Assembly: GCA_045541875.1 (NCBI GenBank)
Contig: JAZQJX010000004.1
Location: 1 to 54,233, forward strand
Source: RGIG1828 sp045541875
GTDB lineage: Bacteria; Bacillota; Clostridia; UMGS1810
Direction of reading: 5' to 3'
Length of the DNA stretch: 54,233 nucleotides
The translations under genes were made by a program, and so were the position numbers. The notes below the pieces were generated by a model. It ran no database searches, was not told where the DNA came from, and worked only from the letters and a program-made list of their open reading frames with translations. Positions 41,148 to 50,758 of the stretch are shown piece by piece (position 1 is the first letter of the stretch; each line of letters begins with the position of its first letter).

Positions 41148-41867
41148 ATGATTATTTTAAAAAAGAAAACTATATACAATATACTGTTTTCAATTGCGTT
41201 GGTTTTTTCTGTTTCCTCTTTTCTGAATGTGAATGAACATAAGAATTCATTTGTTTTTGCACCATTAAGTGCCGGAAAAACTATTATTATTGATGCAGGT
41301 CACGGTTATCCTGATGGTGGTGCAGTTGCAGGTGACGGAACTTTAGAGAAAGACATTAATCTTGAAATTTCAAAAAAACTTGGAATGTTTTTTGTTCAAA
41401 GCGGAGCGAAAGTTATTTACACCCGGGAGGGTGATGATTCTGTTGCTGAAAAGGACAATAAGACAATCAGAGATATAAAACGCGATGACCTTAATATCAG
41501 AAGAAAAACCTTAAACAGCGGTGAAGGGGATATATTTTTAAGCATACATATGAATAATTTTGATGATTCAAAATATTCCGGTGCTCAGGTGTTCTATGAT
41601 GGGAATAACAAAGATAGTAAAGTGCTTGCAAATTTAGTACAGTCTTATCTGAAAGAATTTGTTGATAAAACAAATACAAGAAAAGCAAAAGATGCAAAAA
41701 ATTCAATTTTTATAATGAGAGACAGCAAGATTCCGTGTGCTCTTATAGAATGTGGATTTTTGTCAAACAAAAAAGAACTTGAAAAACTAAAAAGTGATGA
41801 ATATCAGGAAGAACTGTCATATGCCATATTTTGTGCAGTGACAGAATATATACAAAATAATATGTAA
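41148..41867 (+). CDS. cwlD: CwlD-type N-acetylmuramoyl-L-alanine amidase
   Basis: 239 residues. An N-terminal membrane or signal segment (IYNILFSIALVFSVSSFL) leads into an Amidase_3 zinc domain: IIIDAGHGYPDGGAVAGDG (first His), TLEKDINLEI (Glu), FLSIHMNN (second His) and ALIECGFLSN (catalytic Glu). The PDGGAV wording, the NIRRKTLN segment and the GAQVFYDGNN loop match CwlD of Bacillus, which with PdaA makes muramic delta-lactam in the spore cortex. This implies a spore former. ATG 41148 is taken because GTGAGG lies just before it; the frame opens at GTG 41136. Confidence 0.88.
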   Translation: MIILKKKTIYNILFSIALVFSVSSFLNVNEHKNSFVFAPLSAGKTIIIDAGHGYPDGGAVAGDGTLEKDINLEISKKLGMFFVQSGAKVIYTREGDDSVAEKDNKTIRDIKRDDLNIRRKTLNSGEGDIFLSIHMNNFDDSKYSGAQVFYDGNNKDSKVLANLVQSYLKEFVDKTNTRKAKDAKNSIFIMRDSKIPCALIECGFLSNKKELEKLKSDEYQEELSYAIFCAVTEYIQNNM

Positions 41868-41880
41868 GGAGTATAATATA

Positions 41881-43674
41881 ATGACAAAAGGTAAAATTTC
41901 AGTTCACACAGATAATTTGTTGCCAATAATTAAAAAATGGCTATATTCTGACAGTGATATATTTTTAAGAGAACTTATATCAAATGCACAGGATGCCATA
42001 ATGAAACACAAAAAACTCTCATCTCTTGGTGAGGCACAGATGAGAGAAAAATATGAGATAAAAGTTAAGGTAAATAAGGCTGATGGAACTTTAAAGATTT
42101 CTGACAACGGAATCGGTATGACCAAAGACGAAGTTGAAAAATATATAAATCAGGTTGCTTTTTCCGGTGCTGCAGAGTTCATAGAAAAATATGAAAACGA
42201 AAATGATGATAAGAGTACAATAATTGGTCATTTTGGTCTCGGATTCTATTCTGCATTTATGGCTGCTGAAACTGTAGAAATAGACACTTTGTCATATACA
42301 GATGGAGCATCTGCTGTTCACTGGGTGAGTGATGGTGGAAGTGAATATGAAATAGGAGACTGTCAAAAGGATGATTTCGGAACAGAAATCACTCTTCATA
42401 TTGCAGATGACAGCAAGGATTTCCTTGAAATGTCAACTGTAAGAAGTGTTTTAAACAAATATTGTTCGTTCCTTCCAATAGAAATATATCTGTCAGATGA
42501 ATCAGATAACGAAAAAGAACCTCAGTTAATAAATGATACAAATCCGTTGTGGTTAAAAAAGCCATCCGAGTGTACAGATGAAGAATACAAAACATTTTAT
42601 CATAAAGTATTTATGGATTTTAATGATCCGCTCTTCTGGATTCACCTTAATGTTGATTACCCCTTCAATTTGAAAGGAATTTTGTATTTTCCGAAACTCA
42701 GTCACGAACTTCAGTCAATAGAAGGACAGATAAAATTGTATAATAATCAGGTGTTCATTGCAGACAATATTAAGGAAGTAACTCCTGAATATCTTATGCT
42801 TTTAAAGGGTGTAATTGATTGTCCTGATCTTCCTTTGAATGTATCAAGAAGTTTTCTTCAAAATGACGGCTATGTCAGCAAGGTGTCAGGTCATATAACC
42901 AAAAAGGTTGCGGACAAGCTTACCTCACTCTATAATTCTGATAAGGATTCATATTTTAAATATTGGGACGATATTAATCCTTTTGTTAAATATGGTTGCA
43001 TGCGTGATGAAAAATTCTATGACAGGGTAAAAGACGTTATTGTATTTAAAAAATATGATGATACCTACATTACATTAAAAGAAATTGGCGAACTTGACGA
43101 CAAAGAAGTATTCTATATTACAGACTCTGACGGTCAAGCACAGTATGTTGAACTTTTAAAAGATGAAAATAAGAATCTTGTATATCTCAACTATGCTATT
43201 GACACTCATTTTATAAGCCTTCTTGAATATAAAGTTTCAGATATTAAATTTAAAAGAGTTGATTCCTACACGGGAAACGATGTTGATAAAGATGAAAATC
43301 TTGACGAAAAAATTAAAGATACATTTTCTGCATTTTATAACCAGGAAAAAATTGAAATCAAATCACTTAACTCTTCAAGCGTGCCTGCAATCATAGTTTT
43401 ATCGGAAGAAGCACGAAGAATGGAAGAAATGACCAAAATGTATGGAAACATGGGTATGATGAATCTTCCGAAAAATGAGGCAACTCTTGTTATCAATCGA
43501 ACATCTGAACTTATATCTAAAATATTGGATTGCAAAAATGATGATGTGAAAAACCTTATCTGCAAAGAGATTGTTTCAATGGCAAAACTTTCTCACAACA
43601 GTCTTACAGGTGCTGAAAAAAATGAGTTTTTAGATACAACGGCAGAAATATTAAAAAAACTATTAAATATATAA
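41881..43674 (+). CDS. htpG: HtpG (Hsp90-family chaperone)
   Basis: 597 residues, slightly shorter than E. coli HtpG (624). The GHKL ATPase domain has FLRELISNAQDA (NASDA in most relatives), ISDNGIGM and GHFGLGFYSAF. The middle domain has DCPDLPLNVSRSFLQND, which contains the conserved Arg of the gamma-phosphate sensor. The C-terminal dimerisation domain ends in AEILKKLL. Cytosolic ATP-dependent folding and stress chaperone. It starts 13 bases after cwlD with AAGGAG in front, so the two may be co-transcribed. No CIRCE element is seen. Confidence 0.93.
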   Translation: MTKGKISVHTDNLLPIIKKWLYSDSDIFLRELISNAQDAIMKHKKLSSLGEAQMREKYEIKVKVNKADGTLKISDNGIGMTKDEVEKYINQVAFSGAAEFIEKYENENDDKSTIIGHFGLGFYSAFMAAETVEIDTLSYTDGASAVHWVSDGGSEYEIGDCQKDDFGTEITLHIADDSKDFLEMSTVRSVLNKYCSFLPIEIYLSDESDNEKEPQLINDTNPLWLKKPSECTDEEYKTFYHKVFMDFNDPLFWIHLNVDYPFNLKGILYFPKLSHELQSIEGQIKLYNNQVFIADNIKEVTPEYLMLLKGVIDCPDLPLNVSRSFLQNDGYVSKVSGHITKKVADKLTSLYNSDKDSYFKYWDDINPFVKYGCMRDEKFYDRVKDVIVFKKYDDTYITLKEIGELDDKEVFYITDSDGQAQYVELLKDENKNLVYLNYAIDTHFISLLEYKVSDIKFKRVDSYTGNDVDKDENLDEKIKDTFSAFYNQEKIEIKSLNSSSVPAIIVLSEEARRMEEMTKMYGNMGMMNLPKNEATLVINRTSELISKILDCKNDDVKNLICKEIVSMAKLSHNSLTGAEKNEFLDTTAEILKKLLNI

Positions 43675-43715
43675 AAAATATGAAATATGTTCATAATATT
43701 TGTGTCTGTTTTTCA

Positions 43716-43744
43716 TTGACATTTTTTGTATTAAATTGTATAAT
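43716..43744 (+). promoter_or_regulatory. Consensus promoter of the aldolase gene
   Basis: TTGACA (43716-43721), 17 bases, TATAAT (43739-43744), followed by TTTGGAGG and the start at 43775. This is a perfect strong promoter, as expected for a glycolytic gene. Confidence 0.85.
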
Positions 43745-43774
43745 TATGGTATAAAATTTTGGAGGTATGTGTTA

Positions 43775-44638
43775 ATGTTAGTATCAGCAAAAGAAATGTT
43801 AAATAAAGCGAAAACAGGAAAATATGCTGTAGGTCAGTTTAACATCAACAATCTTGAATGGGCGAAAGCAATTCTTCTCACAGCACAGGAACTTAACTCT
43901 CCTGTAATCCTCGGTGTATCTGAAGGCGCAGGTAAGTATATGTGCGGATACACAACAGTTGTTGGTATGGTAAAAGGAATGATCAAAGAACTTGGTATCA
44001 CTGTTCCTGTTGCAATTCATCTTGATCATGGCAGTTATGAACACGCAATCAAATGTATTGAAGCAGGTTTTTCTTCAGTTATGTTTGACGGATCACATTA
44101 TCCTATTGAAGAGAATATAGAAAAAACAAAAGAACTTATTAAACTTGCCAATGAAAAAGGCGTTTCTGTAGAAGCAGAAGTCGGTGCTATCGGCGGCGAA
44201 GAAGACGGCGTTGTTGGAAACGGCGAAGTTGCAGATGTTAATGAATGTAAAATGATAGCAGATCTTGGTGTGGATATGCTTGCTGCCGGAATTGGTAACA
44301 TTCACGGCAAATATCCTGAAAACTGGGCAGGTCTTCGTTTTGATGTTCTTGAAGAAATCAGTAAAGAAACAACCCCAATGCCCCTCGTTCTTCACGGCGG
44401 CACAGGTATTCCTGCCGATATGATAAAAACAGCAATTTCTCTTGGTGTTTCCAAAATCAATGTTAACACAGAATGCCAGATTGCATTTACCGCTGCAACC
44501 AGAAAATATATTGAAGAAGGAAAAGATCTTCAGGGTAAAGGTTTTGATCCTCGTAAGGTTCTTGCTCCCGGATTTGAAGCAATAAAAGCAACAGTTAAAG
44601 AAAAAATGGAACTTTTCGGTTCTGTTGATAAAGCATAA
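43775..44638 (+). CDS. fba: Class II fructose-1,6-bisphosphate aldolase
   Basis: 287 residues of the zinc-dependent class II aldolase family. Metal ligands are in AIHLDHGS (His and Asp), VEAEVG (Glu), GIGNIHGKYP (His) and LVLHGGTGIP (His); NVNTECQ near residue 230 binds substrate phosphate. Length matches the B. subtilis FbaA type (285). It cleaves fructose-1,6-bisphosphate to triose phosphates; related tagatose-bisphosphate or ketose aldolases are less likely. The frame is open from 43700 through the promoter, so the ATG at 43775 with GGAGG is the start. Monocistronic. Confidence 0.93.
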   Translation: MLVSAKEMLNKAKTGKYAVGQFNINNLEWAKAILLTAQELNSPVILGVSEGAGKYMCGYTTVVGMVKGMIKELGITVPVAIHLDHGSYEHAIKCIEAGFSSVMFDGSHYPIEENIEKTKELIKLANEKGVSVEAEVGAIGGEEDGVVGNGEVADVNECKMIADLGVDMLAAGIGNIHGKYPENWAGLRFDVLEEISKETTPMPLVLHGGTGIPADMIKTAISLGVSKINVNTECQIAFTAATRKYIEEGKDLQGKGFDPRKVLAPGFEAIKATVKEKMELFGSVDKA

Positions 44639-44653
44639 TTTAATTAAATTTTT

Positions 44654-44695
44654 ACAGGCTGTCTCTTAGTTGAAAATCAGAGACAGCCTGTTTGT
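44654..44695 (+). terminator. Terminator after fba
   Basis: A perfect 13 bp stem (44654-44666 with 44679-44691) around a 12-base loop, followed by TTTG. It lies 15 bases after the stop codon. Confidence 0.85.
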
Positions 44696-44708
44696 ATAAC
44701 GGTGTATT

Positions 44709-45563
44709 ATGAGAATAATAGAATATGTACATAAAGAAAATACAAGTGATGTAAAAAGTGTTCTTAAAAATAAACTTGGTTTTTCTTCTTCACTTATAAA
44801 AAAACTTAAGATGACAGGGGGAATTGCAAGAGGCACAGATATACTTCGTACAACGGATAAAGTATACTCAGGAGATGTCCTTGTACTTTCAATTCCGTAT
44901 GATGAAAGTGACATTCAACCTGTTGACATACCAATTAAAATTTTATATGAAGATGAAGATGTTATATGCATTGAAAAGAATAGGGGAATACCATCTCATC
45001 CGTCACAAGATCATTATACTGATACTCTTGCCAATTTTGCACTATCATATCTTAAAAAAACAAAAGATGAATTTCACATAGTAACAAGACTTGACAGTCT
45101 GACGTCCGGTATTGTTCTTGCTGCCAAAAATCAGTATAGTGCATCAATTATGTGTACAAAAGAGTATAATAAGACAATATCAAAAAAATACTATGGAATA
45201 TGCAGGGGTTTGTTTGATGAAAAAGAAGGGATAGTTGAAGTCCCGATTTCAAGATGTGATGACAGTATTATCAAAAGGTGCGTGTCGGATAATGGTAAGT
45301 ATTCAAAGACCGGATACCTGGTTGAAAAAGATGATGGAACAAACTCCCTTGTTTCGTTTCAACTGTATACCGGTAGAACCCATCAGATAAGAGTTCATAT
45401 GTCCCACATAAATCATCCGCTTTTGAATGATTTTTTGTATGACATGGATGCAGACAGTAATGAGAAGTTTTCTCTTCATTGCTCCACCATCTCTTTTGTA
45501 CATCCATACACTAAAATAAAAATCACAGTCGAGTCAACTCTCCCTGATTATTTTACTATTTAG
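44709..45563 (+). CDS. RluA-family pseudouridine synthase
   Basis: 284 residues. An S4-like N-terminal part (NKLGFSSSLIKKLKMTGGI, then a GDVLVLSIP strand) precedes the synthase domain. The catalytic motif is VTRLDSLTSGIVLAAK with the active-site Asp (family HRLDxxTSG). GRTHQIRVHM is the second family motif and HPLLNDFLYD the third. It isomerises uridine in rRNA or tRNA; which site cannot be said. The ribosome binding site is weak (GGTG). Its last 8 bases overlap the end of the convergent AraC gene. Confidence 0.9.
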   Translation: MRIIEYVHKENTSDVKSVLKNKLGFSSSLIKKLKMTGGIARGTDILRTTDKVYSGDVLVLSIPYDESDIQPVDIPIKILYEDEDVICIEKNRGIPSHPSQDHYTDTLANFALSYLKKTKDEFHIVTRLDSLTSGIVLAAKNQYSASIMCTKEYNKTISKKYYGICRGLFDEKEGIVEVPISRCDDSIIKRCVSDNGKYSKTGYLVEKDDGTNSLVSFQLYTGRTHQIRVHMSHINHPLLNDFLYDMDADSNEKFSLHCSTISFVHPYTKIKITVESTLPDYFTI

Positions 45564-46371
45564 AATTATAAATTTTCGTAAACCTTTTTCTAAACTGCGA
45601 CGGCGATTCACCGTTGCAGTTTTTGAATATGTCACCAAAATAATTTGCACTTGAAAATCCACACATTTCAGCAATTTCGCCAATAGAAAGTTGTGTTGAC
45701 AAGAGGAGTCCTTCGCTTTTTTTCAGGCGTATCTGTGTCAGGTATTCATTGAATCCAAAACCGGTAAGTTGTTTAAATTTTTTTGAAAAGTAAGTTTCTT
45801 CCATAAATGCAAGTTTGGATGCATCATGAAGTGTTATTTTCATATGGCAGTTTTCTTTTATGTAATGTGCAACATCCTGAATTTTATCAGCACCGTCTTT
45901 TGTTCTCTGATTTTTAGATTTTCCGTGTCTGAGACAAAAAAGTGCTATGTTGGCGAGGAGATTCTGTTTGAAATAATCAGAATATGAATCAGGATTGATA
46001 TTCTCTATATTTACCATATCAATAAGATTACTTAAATGTTCAGCATTTTTAATTGTAAATCTTATACATTGAATATTTAAAAAGTCGTTAACGTTATCCT
46101 CACCAATTTCTTTTTTTAGTTTATTTATGTGATTGTGATTAAAGTTTATGATATATCTTTCAAACCCTTTTTTGTTTGACGAAACTGTTCTGTGAAGTTC
46201 GTGAGGTTTTATTATTACAAGATCGCCGGGATATATATCATATATTGAATCTTCAATAAAATACCGTCTTTCGCCTGAAATCTGGTAGTAAAGTTCATAA
46301 TAAGTATGAGAATGCGATTTTGGCATTGCTGTAGATGCTGATTTTCTTTTTGACGTGTATATGAAATCCAT
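45556..46371 (-). CDS. AraC-family regulator of the galacturonide cluster
   Basis: 271 residues. The N-terminal cupin domain has HSHTYYELYYQISGERRYFIEDS and GDLVIIKPHELHR. The C-terminal domain has the two HTH motifs, LHDASKLAFMEETYFSKKF and IGEIAEMCGFSSANYFGDIF, followed by GESPSQFRKR. ATG 46371 gives the start MDFIYTSK, with AGAGGAATG upstream; the open frame goes back to 46428. It is divergent from the GH4 gene and is the likely activator of the uronate operon. It ends by overlapping the RluA gene tail to tail. Confidence 0.88.
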   Translation of the reverse strand: MDFIYTSKRKSASTAMPKSHSHTYYELYYQISGERRYFIEDSIYDIYPGDLVIIKPHELHRTVSSNKKGFERYIINFNHNHINKLKKEIGEDNVNDFLNIQCIRFTIKNAEHLSNLIDMVNIENINPDSYSDYFKQNLLANIALFCLRHGKSKNQRTKDGADKIQDVAHYIKENCHMKITLHDASKLAFMEETYFSKKFKQLTGFGFNEYLTQIRLKKSEGLLLSTQLSIGEIAEMCGFSSANYFGDIFKNCNGESPSQFRKRFTKIYNSK

Positions 46372-46467
46372 TTTATCTTCATTCCTCTTCTTTTTTTTGA
46401 TTATATCATATCGAAAACTGAATTTCAATATTTCTGTAGTATATAATGTAAAATCACAAAAAATCGG

Positions 46468-46496
46468 TTGAAATTACATTGTTTTTGTTATAGAAT
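46468..46496 (+). promoter_or_regulatory. Promoter of the galacturonide operon
   Basis: TTGAAA (46468-46473), 17 bases, TAGAAT (46491-46496). It lies in the intergenic region shared with the AraC gene, 33 bases before the GH4 start. Confidence 0.55.
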
Positions 46497-46528
46497 AATT
46501 TTAAATAAAGTGAAAGGAAGAACAAAAA

Positions 46529-47929
46529 ATGATACATCACGGCGTCAAAGTAGAAAATATTAAAATAGCATACATCGGTGGTGGTTCGAGAGGATGGGCA
46601 TGGAGGCTCATGTCGGACCTTGTTGAAGCATCAGATATATCAGGAGATGTGTATTTGTATGACATTGACATGGATGCTGCCAAAGCCAATGAAATAATCG
46701 GAAATATGTATAATGATGTTGGAGGGGCAAAATCTGTTTGGAAATATCATGCTGCCAACACAATAGACGAAGCGCTGACAGGCGCTGATTTTATTGTTAT
46801 TTCAATTCTCCCGGGTACATTTGATGAAATGGAGTCAGATGTTCACGCACCGGAAGAATATGGAATCTATCAGTCGGTTGGTGACACCGCAGGTCCCGGC
46901 GGAATTGTCAGAGCAATGAGAACAATACCGATGTTTGAAGAAATTGCAGAAAACATAAAGAAATATTCACCGGATGCCTGGGTTATTAACTATACAAATC
47001 CTATGACACTTTGCATCAAAACTCTTTACAGGGTATTTCCTGAAATAAAGGCTTTCGGATGTTGTCACGAGGTGTTTGGAACACAGGCCGTTCTTTCAAG
47101 AATGATAAAAGAAGAATTTGGCGAAGATGCAAAAAGGGAAGACATTAAGGTTAATCCCGTGGGTGTTAATCATTTTACATGGCTTACAAGTGCAAAATAC
47201 AAAAACATTGATTTGTTTCCATACTATGCAAAGTTTTGTGAAAAACACAAAGATGGTCTTGAATCCGGTGGTGATGATAACTGGATGAACAGTACGTTCC
47301 ACAGTGAAGAAAAGGTTAAGTTCGATCTTTTTAATAAGTTTGGTTACATTGCAGCAGCAGGAGACAGACACCTTGCAGAATTCTGTGAGGGAAAATGGTA
47401 TCTCGAAAGTCCGGAAAGAGTAAAAGAAATGAAATTCGGTCTGACAACTGTTGCTTTCAGAAAAGAAGATCTTAAAGAAAGACTTGAAACAAGCAGACAG
47501 TATATATCAGGTGAAAAGAAACTTGAAATAACTCCAAGCGGTGAAGAAGGTGTATCGCAGATGCGCGCAATTCTCGGCCTTGGAGATATTGTAACAAATG
47601 TTAACATTCCAAATGTCGGTCAGATTCCAAATCTTCCTGTTGGCGCAGTTGTTGAAACAAATGCTGTTTTCCGTTCGGGAAGTGTTACTCCTGTTATGGC
47701 AGGAGAGATTCCTAATCCAATTTACCCTATGATTTCAAGAGTTTGTGCGGAACAGGAAGCCGTATCTGACGCAATTGCAAACCGTGATCTTGAGGCAATA
47801 TTTATGGCTTTTGCAGGCGATCCTCTTGTTACAATTTCCGTAGAAAAAGCAAGGGAACTGTTTGCCAAAATGATTAATAATACTTCGAAATATCTCCAGG
47901 ATTATGACATTGAAAATTTTAGAATCTGA
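46529..47929 (+). CDS. lplD: GH4 alpha-galacturonidase
   Basis: 466 residues of glycoside hydrolase family 4, which uses NAD+ and Mn2+ in a redox elimination mechanism. The NAD-binding start is IAYIGGGSRGW. Substrate and metal motifs are GDTAGPGGIVRAMRTIP, NYTNPM, the metal cysteine and histidine in GCCHEVFG (C179, H180, E181, V182) and NPVGVNHF. The CHEV tetrad is the one linked to alpha-galacturonidase (LplD type), while alpha-glucosidases have CHSx and phospho-glycosidases other versions. It would release galacturonate from galacturonides, which fits the uxaB and uxaA genes that follow. AAAGGAAG lies before the ATG. Confidence 0.88.
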   Translation: MIHHGVKVENIKIAYIGGGSRGWAWRLMSDLVEASDISGDVYLYDIDMDAAKANEIIGNMYNDVGGAKSVWKYHAANTIDEALTGADFIVISILPGTFDEMESDVHAPEEYGIYQSVGDTAGPGGIVRAMRTIPMFEEIAENIKKYSPDAWVINYTNPMTLCIKTLYRVFPEIKAFGCCHEVFGTQAVLSRMIKEEFGEDAKREDIKVNPVGVNHFTWLTSAKYKNIDLFPYYAKFCEKHKDGLESGGDDNWMNSTFHSEEKVKFDLFNKFGYIAAAGDRHLAEFCEGKWYLESPERVKEMKFGLTTVAFRKEDLKERLETSRQYISGEKKLEITPSGEEGVSQMRAILGLGDIVTNVNIPNVGQIPNLPVGAVVETNAVFRSGSVTPVMAGEIPNPIYPMISRVCAEQEAVSDAIANRDLEAIFMAFAGDPLVTISVEKARELFAKMINNTSKYLQDYDIENFRI

Positions 47930-47945
47930 AATATGAGGTATAATT

Positions 47946-49247
47946 ATGAAAAACTATAAAAAAACAATAAGACCTGAAAGAATAATACAGTTTGGAGAGG
48001 GCGGATTTTTGAGAGGATTTGTCGACTGGATTGTACAAATCACCAATGAAAAAACAGACTTTAATTCAAATGTTGTTGTTGTTCAGCCCATAGAAAAAGG
48101 TATGTGCGATAAGTTATCTGAACAAAACTGTGCATATACCCATATTATGAGGGGTTTAAAAAACGGAGAAGCAGTAGTTGAAAAAAAGATTATTGACGTA
48201 ATTTCAAGATGTGTAAAACCATATGATGATTATGATTCTTTTTTGAGTCTTGCCAAAAATGAAAATTTCAGATTTGTTGTTTCCAACACAACTGAATCAG
48301 GAATAGTTTATGATGAAAACGATAAGCTGACGGATGCACCTCAAAAATCCTTTCCGGGAAAGGTGACCGCACTTTTATACAGACGTTTTAAACTTGGTCT
48401 AAAAGGATTTGTTTTTCTGCCGTGTGAACTGATTGACAAAAACGGAGAGACATTGAAAAGCATAATTCTTAAAATGGCAGATAACTGGAATCTTGAAGAA
48501 GAGTTTAAAAAATGGGTATTAGACGAAAACATATTCTGTAATACATTGGTTGACAGAATTGTAACGGGATATCCGAAAGATGAAAAAATCGATCTTGGAT
48601 ATGTTGATGAAATGGTTAATACAAGTGAACTTTTTCATCTTTGGGTTATTGAAGGGCCAAAAAGTATTCTTGATGAAATACCGCTTGATAAAACAGGGCT
48701 TAATATCATTGTTACGGATTCTCTTGAGATGTATCGCACAAGAAAGGTGCGTATCCTAAACGGTGCTCACACATCTATGATTCCATATGCAATGCTTGAA
48801 GGCATAGAAACTGTCAGAGATTGTATGAATGACTCTGAAATGTCTGAATTTGTTAATAAGTGTGTATTTGATGAAATTGTTCCAACTCTTGATTTGCCTT
48901 ATGAAGAACTTGTTGAGTATGCAAATGATGTGTTTGAAAGATTCAACAATCCATTCATAAAGCACCTTTGTTCATCCATTTCATTAAACTCTGTGAGTAA
49001 ATTCAAAGTAAGAGTTTTGCCATCTCTTCTTGAATACATAGAAAGAAAAGAGAAAATGCCGTTAAATCTTATAAAATCTCTTGCAAAACTTATAGAGTTT
49101 TATAAATATTCAACACCGACAGATGATGAAAAAATTGTCTCTTTTATGAAAGAAAAATCTTTGAAAGAGATTCTTTCAAATGTAGAATTTTGGGACACTG
49201 ATTTGAGTTTTCTTTATGACGAGGTAGTGAAATATGATAATAAATAA
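47946..49247 (+). CDS. uxaB: Tagaturonate reductase
   Basis: 433 residues of the polyol-specific long-chain dehydrogenase (mannitol dehydrogenase) family. The NAD site IIQFGEGGFLRGFVDW is near the N-terminus, and KVRILNGAHT near residue 268 contains the catalytic Lys and substrate-binding Asn/His. UxaB reduces D-tagaturonate to D-altronate with NADH. ATGAGG lies before the ATG. The coding region overlaps the start of uxaA by 14 bases, so translation is coupled. A fructuronate reductase (UxuB) is less likely given the altronate dehydratase partner. Confidence 0.9.
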   Translation: MKNYKKTIRPERIIQFGEGGFLRGFVDWIVQITNEKTDFNSNVVVVQPIEKGMCDKLSEQNCAYTHIMRGLKNGEAVVEKKIIDVISRCVKPYDDYDSFLSLAKNENFRFVVSNTTESGIVYDENDKLTDAPQKSFPGKVTALLYRRFKLGLKGFVFLPCELIDKNGETLKSIILKMADNWNLEEEFKKWVLDENIFCNTLVDRIVTGYPKDEKIDLGYVDEMVNTSELFHLWVIEGPKSILDEIPLDKTGLNIIVTDSLEMYRTRKVRILNGAHTSMIPYAMLEGIETVRDCMNDSEMSEFVNKCVFDEIVPTLDLPYEELVEYANDVFERFNNPFIKHLCSSISLNSVSKFKVRVLPSLLEYIERKEKMPLNLIKSLAKLIEFYKYSTPTDDEKIVSFMKEKSLKEILSNVEFWDTDLSFLYDEVVKYDNK

Positions 49248-50604
49248 ACTTGATAATGTAAGAGTGGATATTGAATCAGGTCACAAATATGCCATATGTG
49301 ATATAAATATAGGTGAGGACGTTATAAAATACGGAGAACCCATAGGTCAAGCCACAGAAGACATTAAATGCGGTGATCATGTCCACACACATAACCTGAA
49401 AACAAATCTTTCCGGGATTTTGGAATATGAATATTCAGAATTTACACCTGTAGTCGAAAAGATTGATTCTGATATTGAATTTATGGGATACAGGCGCAAA
49501 AACGGGGATGCGGGAATACGTAACGATGTATGGATTATAAATACTGTCGGATGTGTAAATAAAACTGCAGAAATTATAGCATCCAAAACCGGTGCAAAGT
49601 TTTTTTCTCATCCCTTTGGTTGTTCGCAACTTGGCTATGATTCAAAGATAACACAAAAAATTCTAAAAGGCATGGTCAATCATCCAAACCATGGCGGTGT
49701 TCTTGTACTCGGCCTTGGATGTGAAAACAATAATATTGATGTTTTTAAAGGTGTTCTTGAAACCTGGGATGAGGAAAGAGTCAGATTTCTTAACTGCCAG
49801 GATGTTGAGGATGAAATTGCAGAGGGCGTAAAGATTGTTAATGAACTTCAGGTGCTTTCTCAATCAGACAAAAGAGAATGTGTTAATATTTCCGAACTGA
49901 AAGTAGGTCTCAAATGTGGAGGGAGTGACGCCTTTTCCGGTATAACTGCAAATCCCCTTGTTGGAAGATTTTGTGACAAACTTACTTCTCTTGGAGGAAG
50001 TTGTGTTCTGACAGAAGTCCCTGAAATGTTTGGTGCTGAACATCTTTTGATGAAAAGATGCGAAAATAAAAGTGTCTTTGAAAAAACAGTTAAACTTATA
50101 AATGATTTTAAAGGCTATTATACAAGATATAATCAGGTAATTTATGAAAACCCATCACCCGGTAACAAAAAGGGTGGAATTACAACACTGGAAGAAAAAT
50201 CTCTTGGTTGCATCCAAAAAGGCGGAAAATCTACCGTTGTAGATGTTCTTGATTATGGTGATAAACTTTCCAAAAACGGATTATCTCTTCTTAATGGTCC
50301 CGGAAATGATATTGTTGCTGTAACAAATCTTATGGCATCAGGCGTACATATGATTCTTTTCACAACAGGAAGAGGTACACCTCTTGGAAGTGCTGTTCCG
50401 ACAGTTAAGATTGCAACAAACTCATCCCTTGCTAACAAAAAATCAAATTGGATTGACTTTAATGCGGGACCAATTATTGACGGTAAGGATTTGACAGGTG
50501 AACTTTTTGAATATGTAATTTCTGTTGCAAATGGAGAAAAATGCAAAAACGAAATAAACGGATATGAAGAGATTTCCATTTTCAAAGATGGCGTAACTCT
50601 TTAA
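49234..50604 (+). CDS. uxaA: Altronate dehydratase
   Basis: 456 residues (E. coli UxaA 495). An N-terminal SAF-like domain (GEPIGQATEDIKCGDHVHTHNL) is joined to the large dehydratase domain with YRRKNGDAGIRNDVW, HPFGCSQLG and VLGLGCENNNID, and later KCGGSDAFSG. Family members are iron-dependent lyases that turn D-altronate into 2-keto-3-deoxygluconate. GAGG stands inside the end of uxaB, 10 bases before the ATG. The next steps, KDG kinase and KDPG aldolase, are not encoded in this window. Confidence 0.92.
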   Translation: MIINKLDNVRVDIESGHKYAICDINIGEDVIKYGEPIGQATEDIKCGDHVHTHNLKTNLSGILEYEYSEFTPVVEKIDSDIEFMGYRRKNGDAGIRNDVWIINTVGCVNKTAEIIASKTGAKFFSHPFGCSQLGYDSKITQKILKGMVNHPNHGGVLVLGLGCENNNIDVFKGVLETWDEERVRFLNCQDVEDEIAEGVKIVNELQVLSQSDKRECVNISELKVGLKCGGSDAFSGITANPLVGRFCDKLTSLGGSCVLTEVPEMFGAEHLLMKRCENKSVFEKTVKLINDFKGYYTRYNQVIYENPSPGNKKGGITTLEEKSLGCIQKGGKSTVVDVLDYGDKLSKNGLSLLNGPGNDIVAVTNLMASGVHMILFTTGRGTPLGSAVPTVKIATNSSLANKKSNWIDFNAGPIIDGKDLTGELFEYVISVANGEKCKNEINGYEEISIFKDGVTL

Positions 50605-50650
50605 GATGTAAAATTTGATAAAAACATTGCACATAAAAGGACAATGACAT

Positions 50651-50698
50651 AAAAGATTATTTATGGTATAATTATTTAAACCGTAAATAATCTTTTTC
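50651..50698 (+). terminator. Terminator after uxaA
   Basis: A 15-16 bp stem with one G-T pair (50651-50666 with 50681-50696) followed by TTTTTC. It splits the uronate genes from the two genes that follow. Confidence 0.8.
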
Positions 50699-50728
50699 TT
50701 TTCGTAGATGTTTTTGTTTAACAATTAT

Positions 50729-50758
50729 ATCAAATATGATAAAATTATCATATCTGAT
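50729..50758. promoter_or_regulatory. Palindromic operator candidate
   Basis: ATCAAATATGATA and TATCATATCTGAT form a 13-base dyad (one G-T position) with a 4-base centre. It is upstream of the Gfo/Idh gene and may be a binding site for a LacI- or GntR-like regulator. No T-run follows, so it is not a terminator. Confidence 0.4.

Noticed and set aside
43700..43774. N-terminal extension of the aldolase
   Set aside because: It covers the consensus promoter; the start at 43775 has GGAGG and the standard family N-terminus.
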